Assembly: GCA_934276735.1 (NCBI GenBank)
Contig: CAKQTG010000001.1
Coordinates: 422,741 to 486,740, forward strand
Source: an uncultured Alphaproteobacteria bacterium
GTDB taxonomy: Bacteria > Pseudomonadota > Alphaproteobacteria > Rs-D84
Length of the DNA: 64,000 nt
Direction of reading: 5' to 3'
A program made the position numbers and the translations under genes. Positions 16,808 through 25,681 of this stretch are shown here, in pieces. The notes under the pieces are model-generated. The model was not told the origin of the DNA and ran no database searches. It worked only from the letters and a program-made list of their open reading frames with translations. Every line of letters starts with the position of its first letter. Position 1 is the first letter of the stretch.

Positions 16808-18976
16808 ATGAGATTAGGCTTGTTTTTCACATTGTTGTGTGTTGTGCCGGGACTGGCATATGGGGCGGCGCGTGATGATACGAACGTTCGTGTCGGGGTG
16901 ACGCGTATGTCAATGGCGGGTGCGCGTGCGCCAAATATGACGGGAAATCTGGGCGGAAATAAAACCACCACGCCGACGATACCAACCACCAGCAGCAGTG
17001 GTGGCACAACAAATCCGACGCCAAATCCAACACCCACTCCCACACCAGAACCGACACCGGCCCCCGCGCCAAATCCGGGCACGTCCGACGCTGGCACTGA
17101 CACATCGTGTCGCACGGCGTATCGCGCGTGTATGGATGAATTCTGCCTGTTGGACGAGAGCGAGGGTAATCGTTGCGCCTGTTCGGATAACATAAACAAA
17201 TCAAAATCATTGATTCAAGAAATTCAAAAAATTCAATCAGACGCTGATAATTTATACACCGAGGGGGTAGAGCGCGAACAACTGGGGGCCAAGGCAAAAC
17301 TGGTATTTGGCCAGAGTGCGGCCGCACAGAAAAGTTCGCGTGCATCGGGACTGAGTTTTACCGAGTGGTTAAACAGCGACAATAATTCGGATTCGCTGGG
17401 TGCGGACGAAGATATTGGCGATGGTCTGTATTCGATGGCGGCAACATATTGTGCCGACGCATTGGCGAAATGTGGCAGTTCTGCCGATATGGAAGAGGCG
17501 TTATATTCTCGTCAAATTGTTGCCGATTGCAAGGCGTTTGATTCATATCTGGCCGACCAGAAATCAAATGCCCAGGCCAACAAACGCACGGCCGAGGCCG
17601 CTGTGCGCAAGGCGCGTCTGGAAATGTTGGATACAACAAATAAATATAACCGCGGCGAATGCCTGTTGGCGTATAAATCGTGTATCGCGGACAAGGGCGG
17701 CTGTGGCGCGAACTTTGAAAACTGTTTGGATCGCGACCTGTTGGGGCGTCGTGCAAATGCGTGCGAAAATGTTCTGGACCAGTGTATGGCGGTGCGGGAC
17801 AGTGTATTACAGGATTGGGATGCAGAATCCGAAAGTATTTTAGTTGATGCGGCGAAATACGCGGATAAAAATGCCCGCGCAACATGTCTGGCACGGATTC
17901 AGGTCTGTTTGGAAGATGGATGCAGCACGGCAACAAATTCGGCGTGCCTGACCGATGTCAAGGTTGCGGCCGGTGTTTGCCCGGTTATTACCGAATGCGA
18001 AGAAATGATTCCGGGTATCCAAAGTGCGGTCAATGATAAACTGGGGTATCTGCGGACGCATTTCTGCCAGAACGATATTGATAAATGCCTGCAAAGCAAG
18101 TGCGGTGAAAACTTTACTGCGCCGGAATGCGTTGGTAAAAGTGCAACGGAAATTGCCGCGCTGTGCCCCCAGGATATGTATCCGTCATGCAAAAACGAAA
18201 CCCAATTTGACATAATTGTGCAATCGGTTTTGTTACAGATGGATTACCAGATGTTGCAAGGGTGCCTGAATTACTTTGGCGAACAGTTGGGCAAGGTTTG
18301 CGGCACGGATATGTCGTGCCTGCCGACGGATACGACGATTGCGTCACTGACGTCGGTGCCGGACGATTCTGCGGCATTGGCGCAGTTGCGCGAAACCGTG
18401 CGCAGCAATGTTGCCACGTCGGTGGATGAATTCTTTACCCAGTTTGAACAGGATAAAACGGTTGCTGCCTGTGCAGACAGCCAGAAACCCGCCGGTAAAA
18501 AATCATTGGGCGACACGGTGTTCAACAGTGCGAAAATGATCGCACAAATCGGGGCGGAAAATCGTGCGATGCGCGCATTGGAAACCAAGATTTCAGAACT
18601 GTCGCGCCAGCAAGATTTGAATGCGGCCGAAAAGAACTGTCTGAATACATACAAGGTGGAATCGCCGGACAAATCGTCCAAGAATTACAGTTATATCCGC
18701 AGTGTATCGTTTGAACCATCGTTGCGTAATTGCCATGTGTGCCGTATGCAACAGGTCTGCGAAACGGGTGGCGAATCCAAGGGAACCGCGGGCCTGAAAG
18801 GATTGGCGGGCGGCCTGTCGGCGGGTGCGGCGGCTGGCACGATGGTGACCCCGGGGTGGGGCACGGCAATCGGCGGTGTCGTTGGCGCGGTTGGTGGTCT
18901 GTTCGCAGGGCGCAGTGCGGGTGGCAAACAAGAATTCTGCCAGGAAATTGAATCCTGTGAAGATATAAATATGTAA
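16808..18976 (+). CDS. Large secreted Cys-rich paralogue 2 (722 aa) with a glycine-zipper C-terminus
   Basis: A signal peptide (MRLGLFFTLLCVVPGLAYGA) precedes a Thr/Pro-rich linker (about 45-95). The family block then appears: CRTAYRACMDEFC followed by CACSDNIN, a coiled coil with VEREQLGAKAKLVFGQ, CADALAKC, YSRQIVADCKAF, and ACENVLDQCMAVRD. Many paired Cys follow at about 10-residue spacing. The C-terminus has RNCHVCRMQQVCE and then a Gly/Ala-rich hydrophobic stretch (SAGAAAGTM through GGVVGAVGGLFAG) like glycine-zipper membrane segments, ending in CQEIESCEDINM. GGAG upstream supports the chosen Met. Paralogue 3 follows after 16 bases on the same strand, implying an operon. Confidence 0.86.
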   Translation: MRLGLFFTLLCVVPGLAYGAARDDTNVRVGVTRMSMAGARAPNMTGNLGGNKTTTPTIPTTSSSGGTTNPTPNPTPTPTPEPTPAPAPNPGTSDAGTDTSCRTAYRACMDEFCLLDESEGNRCACSDNINKSKSLIQEIQKIQSDADNLYTEGVEREQLGAKAKLVFGQSAAAQKSSRASGLSFTEWLNSDNNSDSLGADEDIGDGLYSMAATYCADALAKCGSSADMEEALYSRQIVADCKAFDSYLADQKSNAQANKRTAEAAVRKARLEMLDTTNKYNRGECLLAYKSCIADKGGCGANFENCLDRDLLGRRANACENVLDQCMAVRDSVLQDWDAESESILVDAAKYADKNARATCLARIQVCLEDGCSTATNSACLTDVKVAAGVCPVITECEEMIPGIQSAVNDKLGYLRTHFCQNDIDKCLQSKCGENFTAPECVGKSATEIAALCPQDMYPSCKNETQFDIIVQSVLLQMDYQMLQGCLNYFGEQLGKVCGTDMSCLPTDTTIASLTSVPDDSAALAQLRETVRSNVATSVDEFFTQFEQDKTVAACADSQKPAGKKSLGDTVFNSAKMIAQIGAENRAMRALETKISELSRQQDLNAAEKNCLNTYKVESPDKSSKNYSYIRSVSFEPSLRNCHVCRMQQVCETGGESKGTAGLKGLAGGLSAGAAAGTMVTPGWGTAIGGVVGAVGGLFAGRSAGGKQEFCQEIESCEDINM

Positions 18977-18992
18977 TATTCGGGCATAAAAT

Positions 18993-21434
18993 ATGAATAT
19001 AAAAAATATATTGACGTTTGTGATTTGTGGTGTTGTGGCCGTGGGCGCGGGTGACGCGTTGGCGGCGGCCAAGACATCGAAACAGGCGGCAATACAAACC
19101 GGGACAAATGTTCGGGCGCGGCTGACGGCAACAGGTCTGTATGACCAGGAATGTTATGACGCGTATTATTCGTGCATGGATCAATTCTGTATCGCGGATA
19201 ATTCCAGTGGGGGCAGTTGCGCATGCAGTGACGAAAACGCAAAATATGAACAACAACTGGCCGAAATCCAAGATATGGTGGACGAGGCCGCACGTATCCG
19301 CACCGAAGAGGTTGAAAAGGTTCGCGCGGGTGCGGATGCCGATATTATATTTACGGGCGAACGCAAATACGATGAAAACGGCAATATTATCAAGACGGGC
19401 GAATTGACCGCGGCAGAAAAAAAAGCCCAAGACCGCCAGAGTTTGATGGCGTTGTTTAACGCGACCAGCGACGATGACGAAGATGTTGTAACAGGTATCG
19501 CGGACAAGGCCGGCAACGCGCTGTATAACGCGGCCCAGGAACTGTGCACGGCCCAGATTCCGGACAAATGTTCGTCTGATTTGAATTTCTTGACCCAATT
19601 ATATTCACGCCAGATTGTATCAGACTGTCGCGGTTTTGAAAACAGCATCAACGCCAAAATGGCCACCGCAAAGCAAGACTTGGTTACTGCCCAGGGCGAA
19701 GTGCGCACCGCACTGCAAGAAAGTTTTGAATCGGCCAATAAATATGATTTGGGCACATGCATGGTGGAATTTAAAAAGTGCATGCAGACCGATGATGCCT
19801 GTGGCGCGGGTTGGGAAAATTGTGTTTCGACAATTGCATCTGAAAATATGCAAAACAATACCGCGGTCAGCACCGCCGGCACCACGGTTGCAACGGTTGA
19901 TAAATATGACATAACCACGTCAACCATGGAAATCTTGAATTCCAAGCGCACCATTTGTGAAAAGGTTTTGGACCAATGCGTCGCCGTCCGCGACCAGGTT
20001 TGGCCGGCGTTCCTGCGCGAAGCGGCCCCAACGATAAAGGTTGCCGAATCCCAGGTTGAATCAAAGTTTCGTCAATCGTGCCTGGGCACAATTTCCGACT
20101 GTATCCAGACGGCGTGTCGCGACGATATCGCGGGCAAGGGCGTTGCAACAATGGACGCATGCTTGGCACGTCCCGATATGGCACGCAGTTTCTGCAAGGT
20201 TGAAATTGACCCGTGTGAACGCATGGAACCGCAAATTTGGGACTATGTAACCGATAAACTGGCGGCGATGCGTGTTGATGCCTGCACGAACGAGGTCAAA
20301 GAGTGTTTTACCGCGGATACACGTTGCGGCGCGAATTTCCAGAACTGTATCGGTATGGATTACGATTATATTCACGATATTTGCCCGATTGACACGTTGG
20401 TTGTCTGCAAACAGAATAACAAAGACTTTTCAATGGATGATTTGGATTCTATGTTGATGGGGCTGTATCTGAATATTGATAACAGTGCGCTGACCCAGTG
20501 TGAAAACCTGGTCGACACCAAAATGGCCGAAATTTGTGGCAGCACCACCGACTGTAACAAATTCGCCAGTGATGATACAATTGGCACCGGATCATTGCGT
20601 TCCCAGAAAGATGGCACGACGTATCGTGTGACCGGTATGATTTCGTTCGGCAGTATCAAGATGGGCGACGCGTCTGGCAAAACGATTGACAATGGCGATG
20701 GCAAGACTGTGCGTCTGGGCCCCGGTGAAATCGGTGTTGCAGAATACCTGAACCAGATTCGCACGCGCAATTCGTCGGTCAAAAATGCCGATGGCATCAT
20801 TTCGTCAATTGAAGAAGAACTGAACAACATTGCTGGCACAATCAATCGCACAATTGAAATGATTGAACAGGACCCGCAAATCCAATACTGTGTGAACGGG
20901 CGCGATTTGTCCCAGATTACGGGCAAGGCGAACCAGAAAACCACGGCACGTTTTCCGAACCTGTTAAACAGTGTGAAAATGCAAATCGCGGTCGCTGCAC
21001 TGCGCCAGGCCCAGGATAACTATAACGCCAAACTGAATAAACAAATCGCAGACGCAACCAAAGACGCGTCCACAGATTTGGCGCAATATATGTGCCAGAA
21101 AATGGCCGAAACCGGCGGGGCGGGCACAACCGGAATTTCATCATCAACGCCGCTGGCGGCACCATATGCAATCAGTTATGATGTGGGCTCGGGCCTCAGT
21201 AATGATGACCTGACACGTGGCGGGACGGGTGAAACATCAATTACGACCACCGCGGGCAGTGGCGTCACCAAAACCGTGACCAGTCTGTTTAACCGTGAAA
21301 CACGTAATTGCCACGTCTGCACCACAACCACCACACAGAGTTGCACTATAAAGGGCGGCAATTGGTTCCGCAAGGCGAACAAGAATTGCGACGTTAAAAC
21401 CGATGGCCCGAATTGTGAAGATATCGCAATGTAA
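18993..21434 (+). CDS. Large secreted Cys-rich paralogue 3 (813 aa)
   Basis: The signal peptide is clear (about 1-25, ending DALAAAK). The same architecture as paralogue 2 follows: CYDAYYSCMDQFC and CACSDENAK, a coiled coil with RTEEVEKVRAGADADIIF, LCTAQIPDKC, YSRQIVSDCRGFE, CMVEFKKCM, ICEKVLDQCVAVRDQVW, then Cys-paired helices. It shares RNCHVC near the C-terminus and the closing CEDIAM with the CEDINM of paralogue 2, but has no glycine zipper. A central, Cys-poor segment (SLRSQKDGTTYRVTG through GPGEIGVAEYL) is specific to this copy. The function is unknown; a disulfide-rich envelope or surface-layer role is inference. No strong ribosome site is visible, so translational coupling to the upstream gene is plausible. 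Confidence 0.86.
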   Translation: MNIKNILTFVICGVVAVGAGDALAAAKTSKQAAIQTGTNVRARLTATGLYDQECYDAYYSCMDQFCIADNSSGGSCACSDENAKYEQQLAEIQDMVDEAARIRTEEVEKVRAGADADIIFTGERKYDENGNIIKTGELTAAEKKAQDRQSLMALFNATSDDDEDVVTGIADKAGNALYNAAQELCTAQIPDKCSSDLNFLTQLYSRQIVSDCRGFENSINAKMATAKQDLVTAQGEVRTALQESFESANKYDLGTCMVEFKKCMQTDDACGAGWENCVSTIASENMQNNTAVSTAGTTVATVDKYDITTSTMEILNSKRTICEKVLDQCVAVRDQVWPAFLREAAPTIKVAESQVESKFRQSCLGTISDCIQTACRDDIAGKGVATMDACLARPDMARSFCKVEIDPCERMEPQIWDYVTDKLAAMRVDACTNEVKECFTADTRCGANFQNCIGMDYDYIHDICPIDTLVVCKQNNKDFSMDDLDSMLMGLYLNIDNSALTQCENLVDTKMAEICGSTTDCNKFASDDTIGTGSLRSQKDGTTYRVTGMISFGSIKMGDASGKTIDNGDGKTVRLGPGEIGVAEYLNQIRTRNSSVKNADGIISSIEEELNNIAGTINRTIEMIEQDPQIQYCVNGRDLSQITGKANQKTTARFPNLLNSVKMQIAVAALRQAQDNYNAKLNKQIADATKDASTDLAQYMCQKMAETGGAGTTGISSSTPLAAPYAISYDVGSGLSNDDLTRGGTGETSITTTAGSGVTKTVTSLFNRETRNCHVCTTTTTQSCTIKGGNWFRKANKNCDVKTDGPNCEDIAM

Positions 21435-21456
21435 TATATCTGGGGGATAATTCATT

Positions 21457-22299
21457 ATGGAAAATACACACGCATTGGCAAACGGGATAAACCTGGAATC
21501 CGTTATTACATCACTGGGCCAGACGGCGATACATTTTTCTGTTCGTTTGACGGCGTCTATATTCATACTGGTGGCGGGGCTGTGGCTGGCGTCACGCGTT
21601 TCTAAATCTGTGCGTCGCGGAATGGAACGGCGCAAACTGGACCCGTCGTTACAGTCGTTCATCGGCTCGTTTGTCAGCATTGCACTGCGTATAATCGCAA
21701 TAATCGTATCGTTGACCACGGTCGGTGTTCAAATGACGTCAATCGTCGCGGTCTTGGGGGCCGGCACGTTGGCGGTCGGCATGGCATTGTCTGGCACAAT
21801 GCAGAATTTCGCCGGCGGTGTGATTATCTTGTTCTTGAAACCGTTCAAGGTTGGTGACACAATCGCGACCGCATCGGGCAAGACCGGCGTCGTTAAAAAG
21901 ATTATGATTTTTACAACCGAATTGCACACGTTTGATAACCAGGTTGTATTTTTGCCAAATGGCGCGCTGTCTAATGGTGAAATAACGAATTTGTCGGGTG
22001 GGGCATTGCGCCGCACGGAATTGACGGTTGGCATTGAATACGGGGCCAGTGTCGCAACCGCCCGTCGGGTGATTTTGGATATCTTGGCACGTGACCCGCG
22101 TATTGCGGACAAACCGGCACCATTGGTTATGGTCAAAGACCTGGGCGACAATGCTGTTGTGTTGAAAATTTTGTTCTGGGCAAAATATGCAGATATGTTC
22201 ATGACGGGCCCAGACATTTTGGAAAAGATTTATAACGAATTACCGAAAAAGAAAGTCGGATTCCCATTCCCCCAGGTGGATGTGCATATCAAAAAATAA
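21457..22299 (+). CDS. mscS: Small-conductance mechanosensitive channel, MscS family
   Basis: MscS-type channels open under membrane tension and release solutes during hypo-osmotic shock. The 280-aa length is close to E. coli MscS (286). There are three membrane helices (about 20-45, 67-92 and 93-120). The third is the pore helix with the Ala/Gly packing pattern AVLGAGTLAVGMALSGTMQNFAGGV. The beta domain follows with the family PFKVGDTI and FLPNGALSNGEITN motifs, and the alpha-beta cytoplasmic domain ends in PFPQVDVHI. It lies 22 bases after Cys-rich paralogue 3 on the same strand with a GGGGGA ribosome site, so it may belong to the same operon. Confidence 0.95.
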   Translation: MENTHALANGINLESVITSLGQTAIHFSVRLTASIFILVAGLWLASRVSKSVRRGMERRKLDPSLQSFIGSFVSIALRIIAIIVSLTTVGVQMTSIVAVLGAGTLAVGMALSGTMQNFAGGVIILFLKPFKVGDTIATASGKTGVVKKIMIFTTELHTFDNQVVFLPNGALSNGEITNLSGGALRRTELTVGIEYGASVATARRVILDILARDPRIADKPAPLVMVKDLGDNAVVLKILFWAKYADMFMTGPDILEKIYNELPKKKVGFPFPQVDVHIKK

Positions 22300-22320
22300 T
22301 AAAAATAAAGGAGTTGACAT

Positions 22321-22656
22321 ATGAAAAAAATGTTTGTTGGTGCAATGGCGGTCGTGATGTCTGTGGCGGCGGCCAGTGCCGGTTTTGTTGATAATAATGA
22401 AACCATCGTCACCGTGGCCCAGGTCAAAGAAATGCGCGACGATGTTCCTGTAATTGTCACGGGGAATATTATCAAGAGTATGGGCGACGAAAAATATTTG
22501 TTCCGCGATGCCACCGATTCAATTGTTATTGAAATCGATGACGATGATTGGAACGGCCTGACGGTGACACCGGACGATAACGTTAAACTGTATGGCGAGG
22601 TTGAATCCAAACTGTTCAAAACAGAAATCGAAGTAGACCGAATTGAAAAGTTATAA
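22321..22656 (+). CDS. Periplasmic BOF-domain (YgiW/YdeI-type OB-fold) protein
   Basis: The 111-aa product has a signal peptide (KKMFVGAMAVVMSVAAASA) and one OB-fold of the BOF class, seen as VTVAQVKEMRDDVPVIVTGNII, DEKYLFRDATDSIVIEIDDDDW and NVKLYGEVESK. Proteins of this class are small periplasmic stress-tolerance factors in enterobacteria; the ligand is unknown. AAAGGAG precedes the ATG. It lies 21 bases after mscS, and a strong terminator follows, so it closes the run of plus-strand genes starting at 16808. Co-expression with an osmotic channel fits an envelope-stress role, which is inference. Confidence 0.85.
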   Translation: MKKMFVGAMAVVMSVAAASAGFVDNNETIVTVAQVKEMRDDVPVIVTGNIIKSMGDEKYLFRDATDSIVIEIDDDDWNGLTVTPDDNVKLYGEVESKLFKTEIEVDRIEKL

Positions 22657-22681
22657 AAAACGCGCCATCGGCGCGTTTTTT
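22656..22681 (+). terminator. Intrinsic terminator after the BOF gene
   Basis: AAAAACGCGC pairs with GCGCGTTTTT around a CATCG-type loop. It ends the 16808-22656 gene run. Confidence 0.85.
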
Positions 22682-22682
22682 A

Positions 22683-23025
22683 CAAGAGAGCAATGCGCAG
22701 AGAGCAGAGAGCAATGAAGCGCGCCAGTGGCGCGCTTGTTTTTATCGTCGCGGTCTAAGTTCCCCTTCGCTGGCGAAGGGGTGTCCACATAGTGGACGGG
22801 GTAGTGGTGGTCCCTGCGGGGCAATGGATACCGGCCTGCGCCGGTATGACAGTTGTGTGTGGTTGAGGACCATATTTTACGAACATAGTTTATGTCTTAG
22901 TTGCGGACCAAGTTCTCCTCCGGTAACCACCCGCGAAATTGATAAATTTCGTGGGTGGTTACCAGGCCGGGGCCCATTGCCCCGCAGGGACATCGTTGCC
23001 CCAAAAAAACACAAAAAATCATGCT
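22683..23025 (+). repeat. Intergenic mosaic of short palindromic repeats (block 1)
   Basis: No gene is supported here. The block joins several modules that recur in other gaps of the window: an AGAGCAGAGAGCAATGAAGC purine-rich module, a CCCCTTCGC/GCGAAGGGG palindrome with GTCCAC/GTGGAC, a CCCTGCGGGGC module, an ATACCGGC/GCCGGTAT palindrome, a TTTTACGAACAT module, and a CCACCC...GGGTGG palindrome around AAATT. Bases 22683-22915 recur, inverted and nearly unchanged, at 50405-50640. Confidence 0.85.
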
Positions 23026-23080
23026 GAATAAAAGGGGGTGAATCACGCGGAAATCAGGGCAAAAATACCCATAAAACCGT

Positions 23081-23110
23081 GCCGAAAATAAACCACCGTT
23101 TGGTTTTGAC
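23081..23110 (+). promoter_or_regulatory. Upstream palindromic site of the 687-aa protein promoter
   Basis: The site begins GCCGAA-AAT-AAACCACCGTTTGG. Its first 23 bases recur as a perfect inverted copy at 23185-23207. It ends TTTTGAC, so the outer half of the palindrome is degenerate. Confidence 0.6.
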
Positions 23111-23122
23111 GTAAATTCGCGC

Positions 23123-23151
23123 TTGGTGATTGGTAAAAAATGTGCTAAAAT
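23123..23151 (+). promoter_or_regulatory. Promoter between two palindromic sites
   Basis: TTGGTG and TAAAAT are separated by exactly 17 bases, pointing toward the 687-aa gene and lying between the sites at 23081 and 23178. Confidence 0.55.
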
Positions 23152-23177
23152 TAAACCATTGTATATAAGTGAGAAAT

Positions 23178-23207
23178 GCCGAACCCAAACGGTGGTTTAT
23201 TTTCGGC
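23178..23207 (+). promoter_or_regulatory. Downstream palindromic site of the 687-aa protein promoter
   Basis: This is a 30-bp imperfect palindrome running from GCCGAA-CCC-AAAC to GTTTATTTTCGGC, with matching GCCGAA/TTCGGC ends. It lies in the leader, just before the ribosome site. Confidence 0.6.
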
Positions 23208-23221
23208 GCGGGGGATATATT

Positions 23222-25285
23222 ATGAAAAAAATCTGGTTTCTATCAATGTGTTGTGCGTGTATGTTGGTCGGAATTTCTAATTCATATGGTGATTGTGGCG
23301 GAGATCAGTGCCAGTATAAGTTGTCTGATGGAACAACAGATTGCGCTAACATCGGCGAGGTCAGGCCCTTTAAGTGTAGACTCGGTAGCGGCGGCGTATA
23401 TAGTCTAGATCATGTAAAAGTTGGAGACGGCGAGAATCATTGCGATGCAAAATGCAAGTCTGGAGTGTTTTCTAATTGGTGGTATTATACATTGCAGTCT
23501 GACGCATGCGAAGATGGGTGGAAGGTTGACTTCGATAAAAAAATCTGTGTCGCTGCTGATAACCAAAAATGTAAATACACCGATGGGACGTTTGCTCAAA
23601 CAGGTGTTGTTCGGAATAAGGGCAACTGTATTTTTGCTAGTCTAGAACATATAAAAAATGGTGGCAAGGGCCAGTGCAAGAACACGTGTAAGTCTGACGG
23701 TTGGTATTCGGAATTACACAATGACGCATGTGAAGATGGGTGGCTGGTTTCTGCTGATAAAAAAAGCTGTTGGCCGAAATGTAAAGAAAACCAGTGTGTA
23801 CAGTCGGTTGATGGTAAAAAATCCTGTGTTGACAGCGGCAAGAGTGTTTACGAGAACTGCAAAACAGGGGATGGGGGCATAGATAGCCTGGAGCATGTAA
23901 AAGGTGGCAGTGGCTGGTGCACGGTCATGTGTGTATCAGGAAAGTGGGGACAACGAGAGTTGCGCCCCAATGCATGCGAATCTGGTTATGTGGTTGCCGC
24001 CAATAAAAAAAGCTGTGTTGCGGCCGAGAAAAAAAGCGATGTTGACGTGCCAGCGTCTGACCAGGGTGCGTCGAAACAGAAACCTGGTGCCTGTAAAGAA
24101 AACCAGTGTATATCTTCCCTTGATGGTAGCTGTATTGACAGCGGCACGAGTTTTAACGATAACTGCAACACTGGGGAAGGAGGCATAGATAGCCTGGAAC
24201 ATGTAAAAGATGGTGGCTCGATTCAGTGCACGGTCACATGTGTATCAGGAAAGTGGGGACAACGAGAGTTGCGCCCCGATGCATGCGAATCTGGTTATGT
24301 GGTTGCCGCCGATAAAAAAAGCTGTGTTGCCGACGATAAAAAGGGTGATGCTGGTGCTGATGCCTCGTGCGAGCTGGGGAAAGCATGTAAGCCATCCAGC
24401 CATGGCGCAAAGGGTGATGGAATATGTATCAAATATCAGGGTGACACGGTTAGTTGTGCGGCAACGGCGTGCGATACAGACAATGGATATCACCTGGTAA
24501 AGCAAAATGGTCAATCCATGGGATGGTGCCAAAAGTGCAAAAAGGACGAGCAGGTAAATGCCACCGGCGATGGTTGCGTGTCGAAAAGTGCGAATGGCAA
24601 TTGCCCCTATGAAGACGGGACGTCTGCCCAAACAGGTGACGTTGTGAACGATACGAACTGTGTTTCAGTTAATCTGGATCATGTAACAATGGGGGGTAAA
24701 GACCGGTGCAAGTCCACGTGTAAGTCTAATGGTTGGGATTATGAATTACACGTTTACGCATGTGAATCTGGTTATGTGGTTGCCGACGATAAAAAGAGCT
24801 GTGTAGAGAAAACCACCGTCGCAGCCGAGAAAGATATCAATCCGACAGAAACTTTGACGGACAGCAAACAGGTCACCTGTGGTAAAATTATTGGTGCCCA
24901 GTGGATTGATGGCGAGTGCAGATGCACAACTGCCGGGTGGGTTATGAATGCGACTGGAACCCAGTGCGTCAAGGGCGAGGCACTGATAAAGGCCGAGCGG
25001 TTGTCGGCGTCCCGGACGAATATAAGCCGCCTGTATAAAAAACTGGACAGCATGTCAAATGACTTTAAGGTGTCGGTATGGCGTGACAAACAGGGGAATT
25101 TTAACACATCGCGTCTGGCGTCTGATTCAATTGCGGCGGTGGTGTTGGGGACGACGGGGGCGTTGGTAACCAGCAGCGTTGTAAAAAAGAATCAGGTATC
25201 CAGTGGGTTTGAAGGTATTAGTTGCCAGATAGGCGGCCAGACCGTTGCCGGCTGGGGTGACGAGTTCAGTGTTGGAATGCAATAA
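23222..25285 (+). CDS. Secreted Cys-rich repeat protein (687 aa)
   Basis: A signal peptide (KKIWFLSMCCACMLVGISNSYG) is followed by five related ~80-residue modules. Each has an N-terminal Cys pair, a conserved SL(D/E)HV(K/I)xGG core, a CKS(D/N)GW or CVSGKWGQRE strand, and a closing ACE(D/S)G(W/Y)-VV-x-A-DKKSC. Modules 3 and 4 are nearly identical. A different Cys-rich insert (CELGKACKPSSHGAKGDG) lies before the fifth. The C-terminus has a helical segment (KAERLSASRTNISRLYKKLDSM), a hydrophobic SIAAVVLGTTGALVTSSVV helix and a short Gly-rich end, which could anchor it. The function is unknown; a surface adhesin-like role is inference. The Met chosen follows GGGGGA and starts the signal peptide. 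Confidence 0.85.
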   Translation: MKKIWFLSMCCACMLVGISNSYGDCGGDQCQYKLSDGTTDCANIGEVRPFKCRLGSGGVYSLDHVKVGDGENHCDAKCKSGVFSNWWYYTLQSDACEDGWKVDFDKKICVAADNQKCKYTDGTFAQTGVVRNKGNCIFASLEHIKNGGKGQCKNTCKSDGWYSELHNDACEDGWLVSADKKSCWPKCKENQCVQSVDGKKSCVDSGKSVYENCKTGDGGIDSLEHVKGGSGWCTVMCVSGKWGQRELRPNACESGYVVAANKKSCVAAEKKSDVDVPASDQGASKQKPGACKENQCISSLDGSCIDSGTSFNDNCNTGEGGIDSLEHVKDGGSIQCTVTCVSGKWGQRELRPDACESGYVVAADKKSCVADDKKGDAGADASCELGKACKPSSHGAKGDGICIKYQGDTVSCAATACDTDNGYHLVKQNGQSMGWCQKCKKDEQVNATGDGCVSKSANGNCPYEDGTSAQTGDVVNDTNCVSVNLDHVTMGGKDRCKSTCKSNGWDYELHVYACESGYVVADDKKSCVEKTTVAAEKDINPTETLTDSKQVTCGKIIGAQWIDGECRCTTAGWVMNATGTQCVKGEALIKAERLSASRTNISRLYKKLDSMSNDFKVSVWRDKQGNFNTSRLASDSIAAVVLGTTGALVTSSVVKKNQVSSGFEGISCQIGGQTVAGWGDEFSVGMQ

Positions 25286-25311
25286 AAAACGCGCCGATGG
25301 CGCGTTTTTTT
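25285..25311. terminator. Shared terminator of convergent genes
   Basis: AAAAAACGCGC pairs with GCGCGTTTTTT, symmetrical enough to act in both directions. Confidence 0.8.
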
Positions 25312-25504
25312 ATCTGGTGCGGGTGGCGTGTAATGATTTTTGAATGTATTTCGCATATGCACGCAGCGCGGAATTATACACGTTCTGGATATTATACCGC
25401 GCCTGGACATCGTGCCCGATGGAATAAGAGCAAACGACAATCCATTGTTTGTCGGCGGTCTGGTATGGACGGTGCACCTTTACCAATTTATCGTGTGTGT
25501 TCAT
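25310..25504 (-). CDS. Small hypothetical protein, 64 aa
   Basis: The ATG is preceded on the minus strand by AAAGGA, and the stop codon lies within the bidirectional terminator shared with the 687-aa gene; both support a real gene. The protein is basic and helical at its C-terminus (ALRAYAKYIQKSLHATRTR), with a strand-like KQWIVVCSYSIGHD segment in the middle. It has no signal peptide or recognised domain. It is divergent from the DUF308 gene. Confidence 0.55.
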   Translation of the reverse strand: MNTHDKLVKVHRPYQTADKQWIVVCSYSIGHDVQARYNIQNVYNSALRAYAKYIQKSLHATRTR

Positions 25505-25617
25505 TTTTTTTGATCCTTTGATACAGATTTTTATTTCCGGTCAATTTTTTACAACATATTTGCCCCAGGTCAAGGCATTTTTTGCGCTAATTGTGAATTT
25601 TTGCCCGTTGTGGGGAC

Positions 25618-25646
25618 TTGAATATTCGCGCCGTTTGCATTACAAT
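25618..25646 (+). promoter_or_regulatory. Promoter of the DUF308 membrane protein gene
   Basis: TTGAAT and TACAAT are separated by 17 bases, 36 bases upstream of the ATG. Confidence 0.6.
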
Positions 25647-25681
25647 GTGTGTATCACATAAATACCAAAAGGGGGGATTTT

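Noticed and set aside
18522..19598. 358-codon minus-strand frame across the junction of Cys-rich paralogues 2 and 3
   Set aside because: It overlaps two well-supported genes, has the erratic composition of a shadow frame (many His, Arg and Cys) and no domain pattern.
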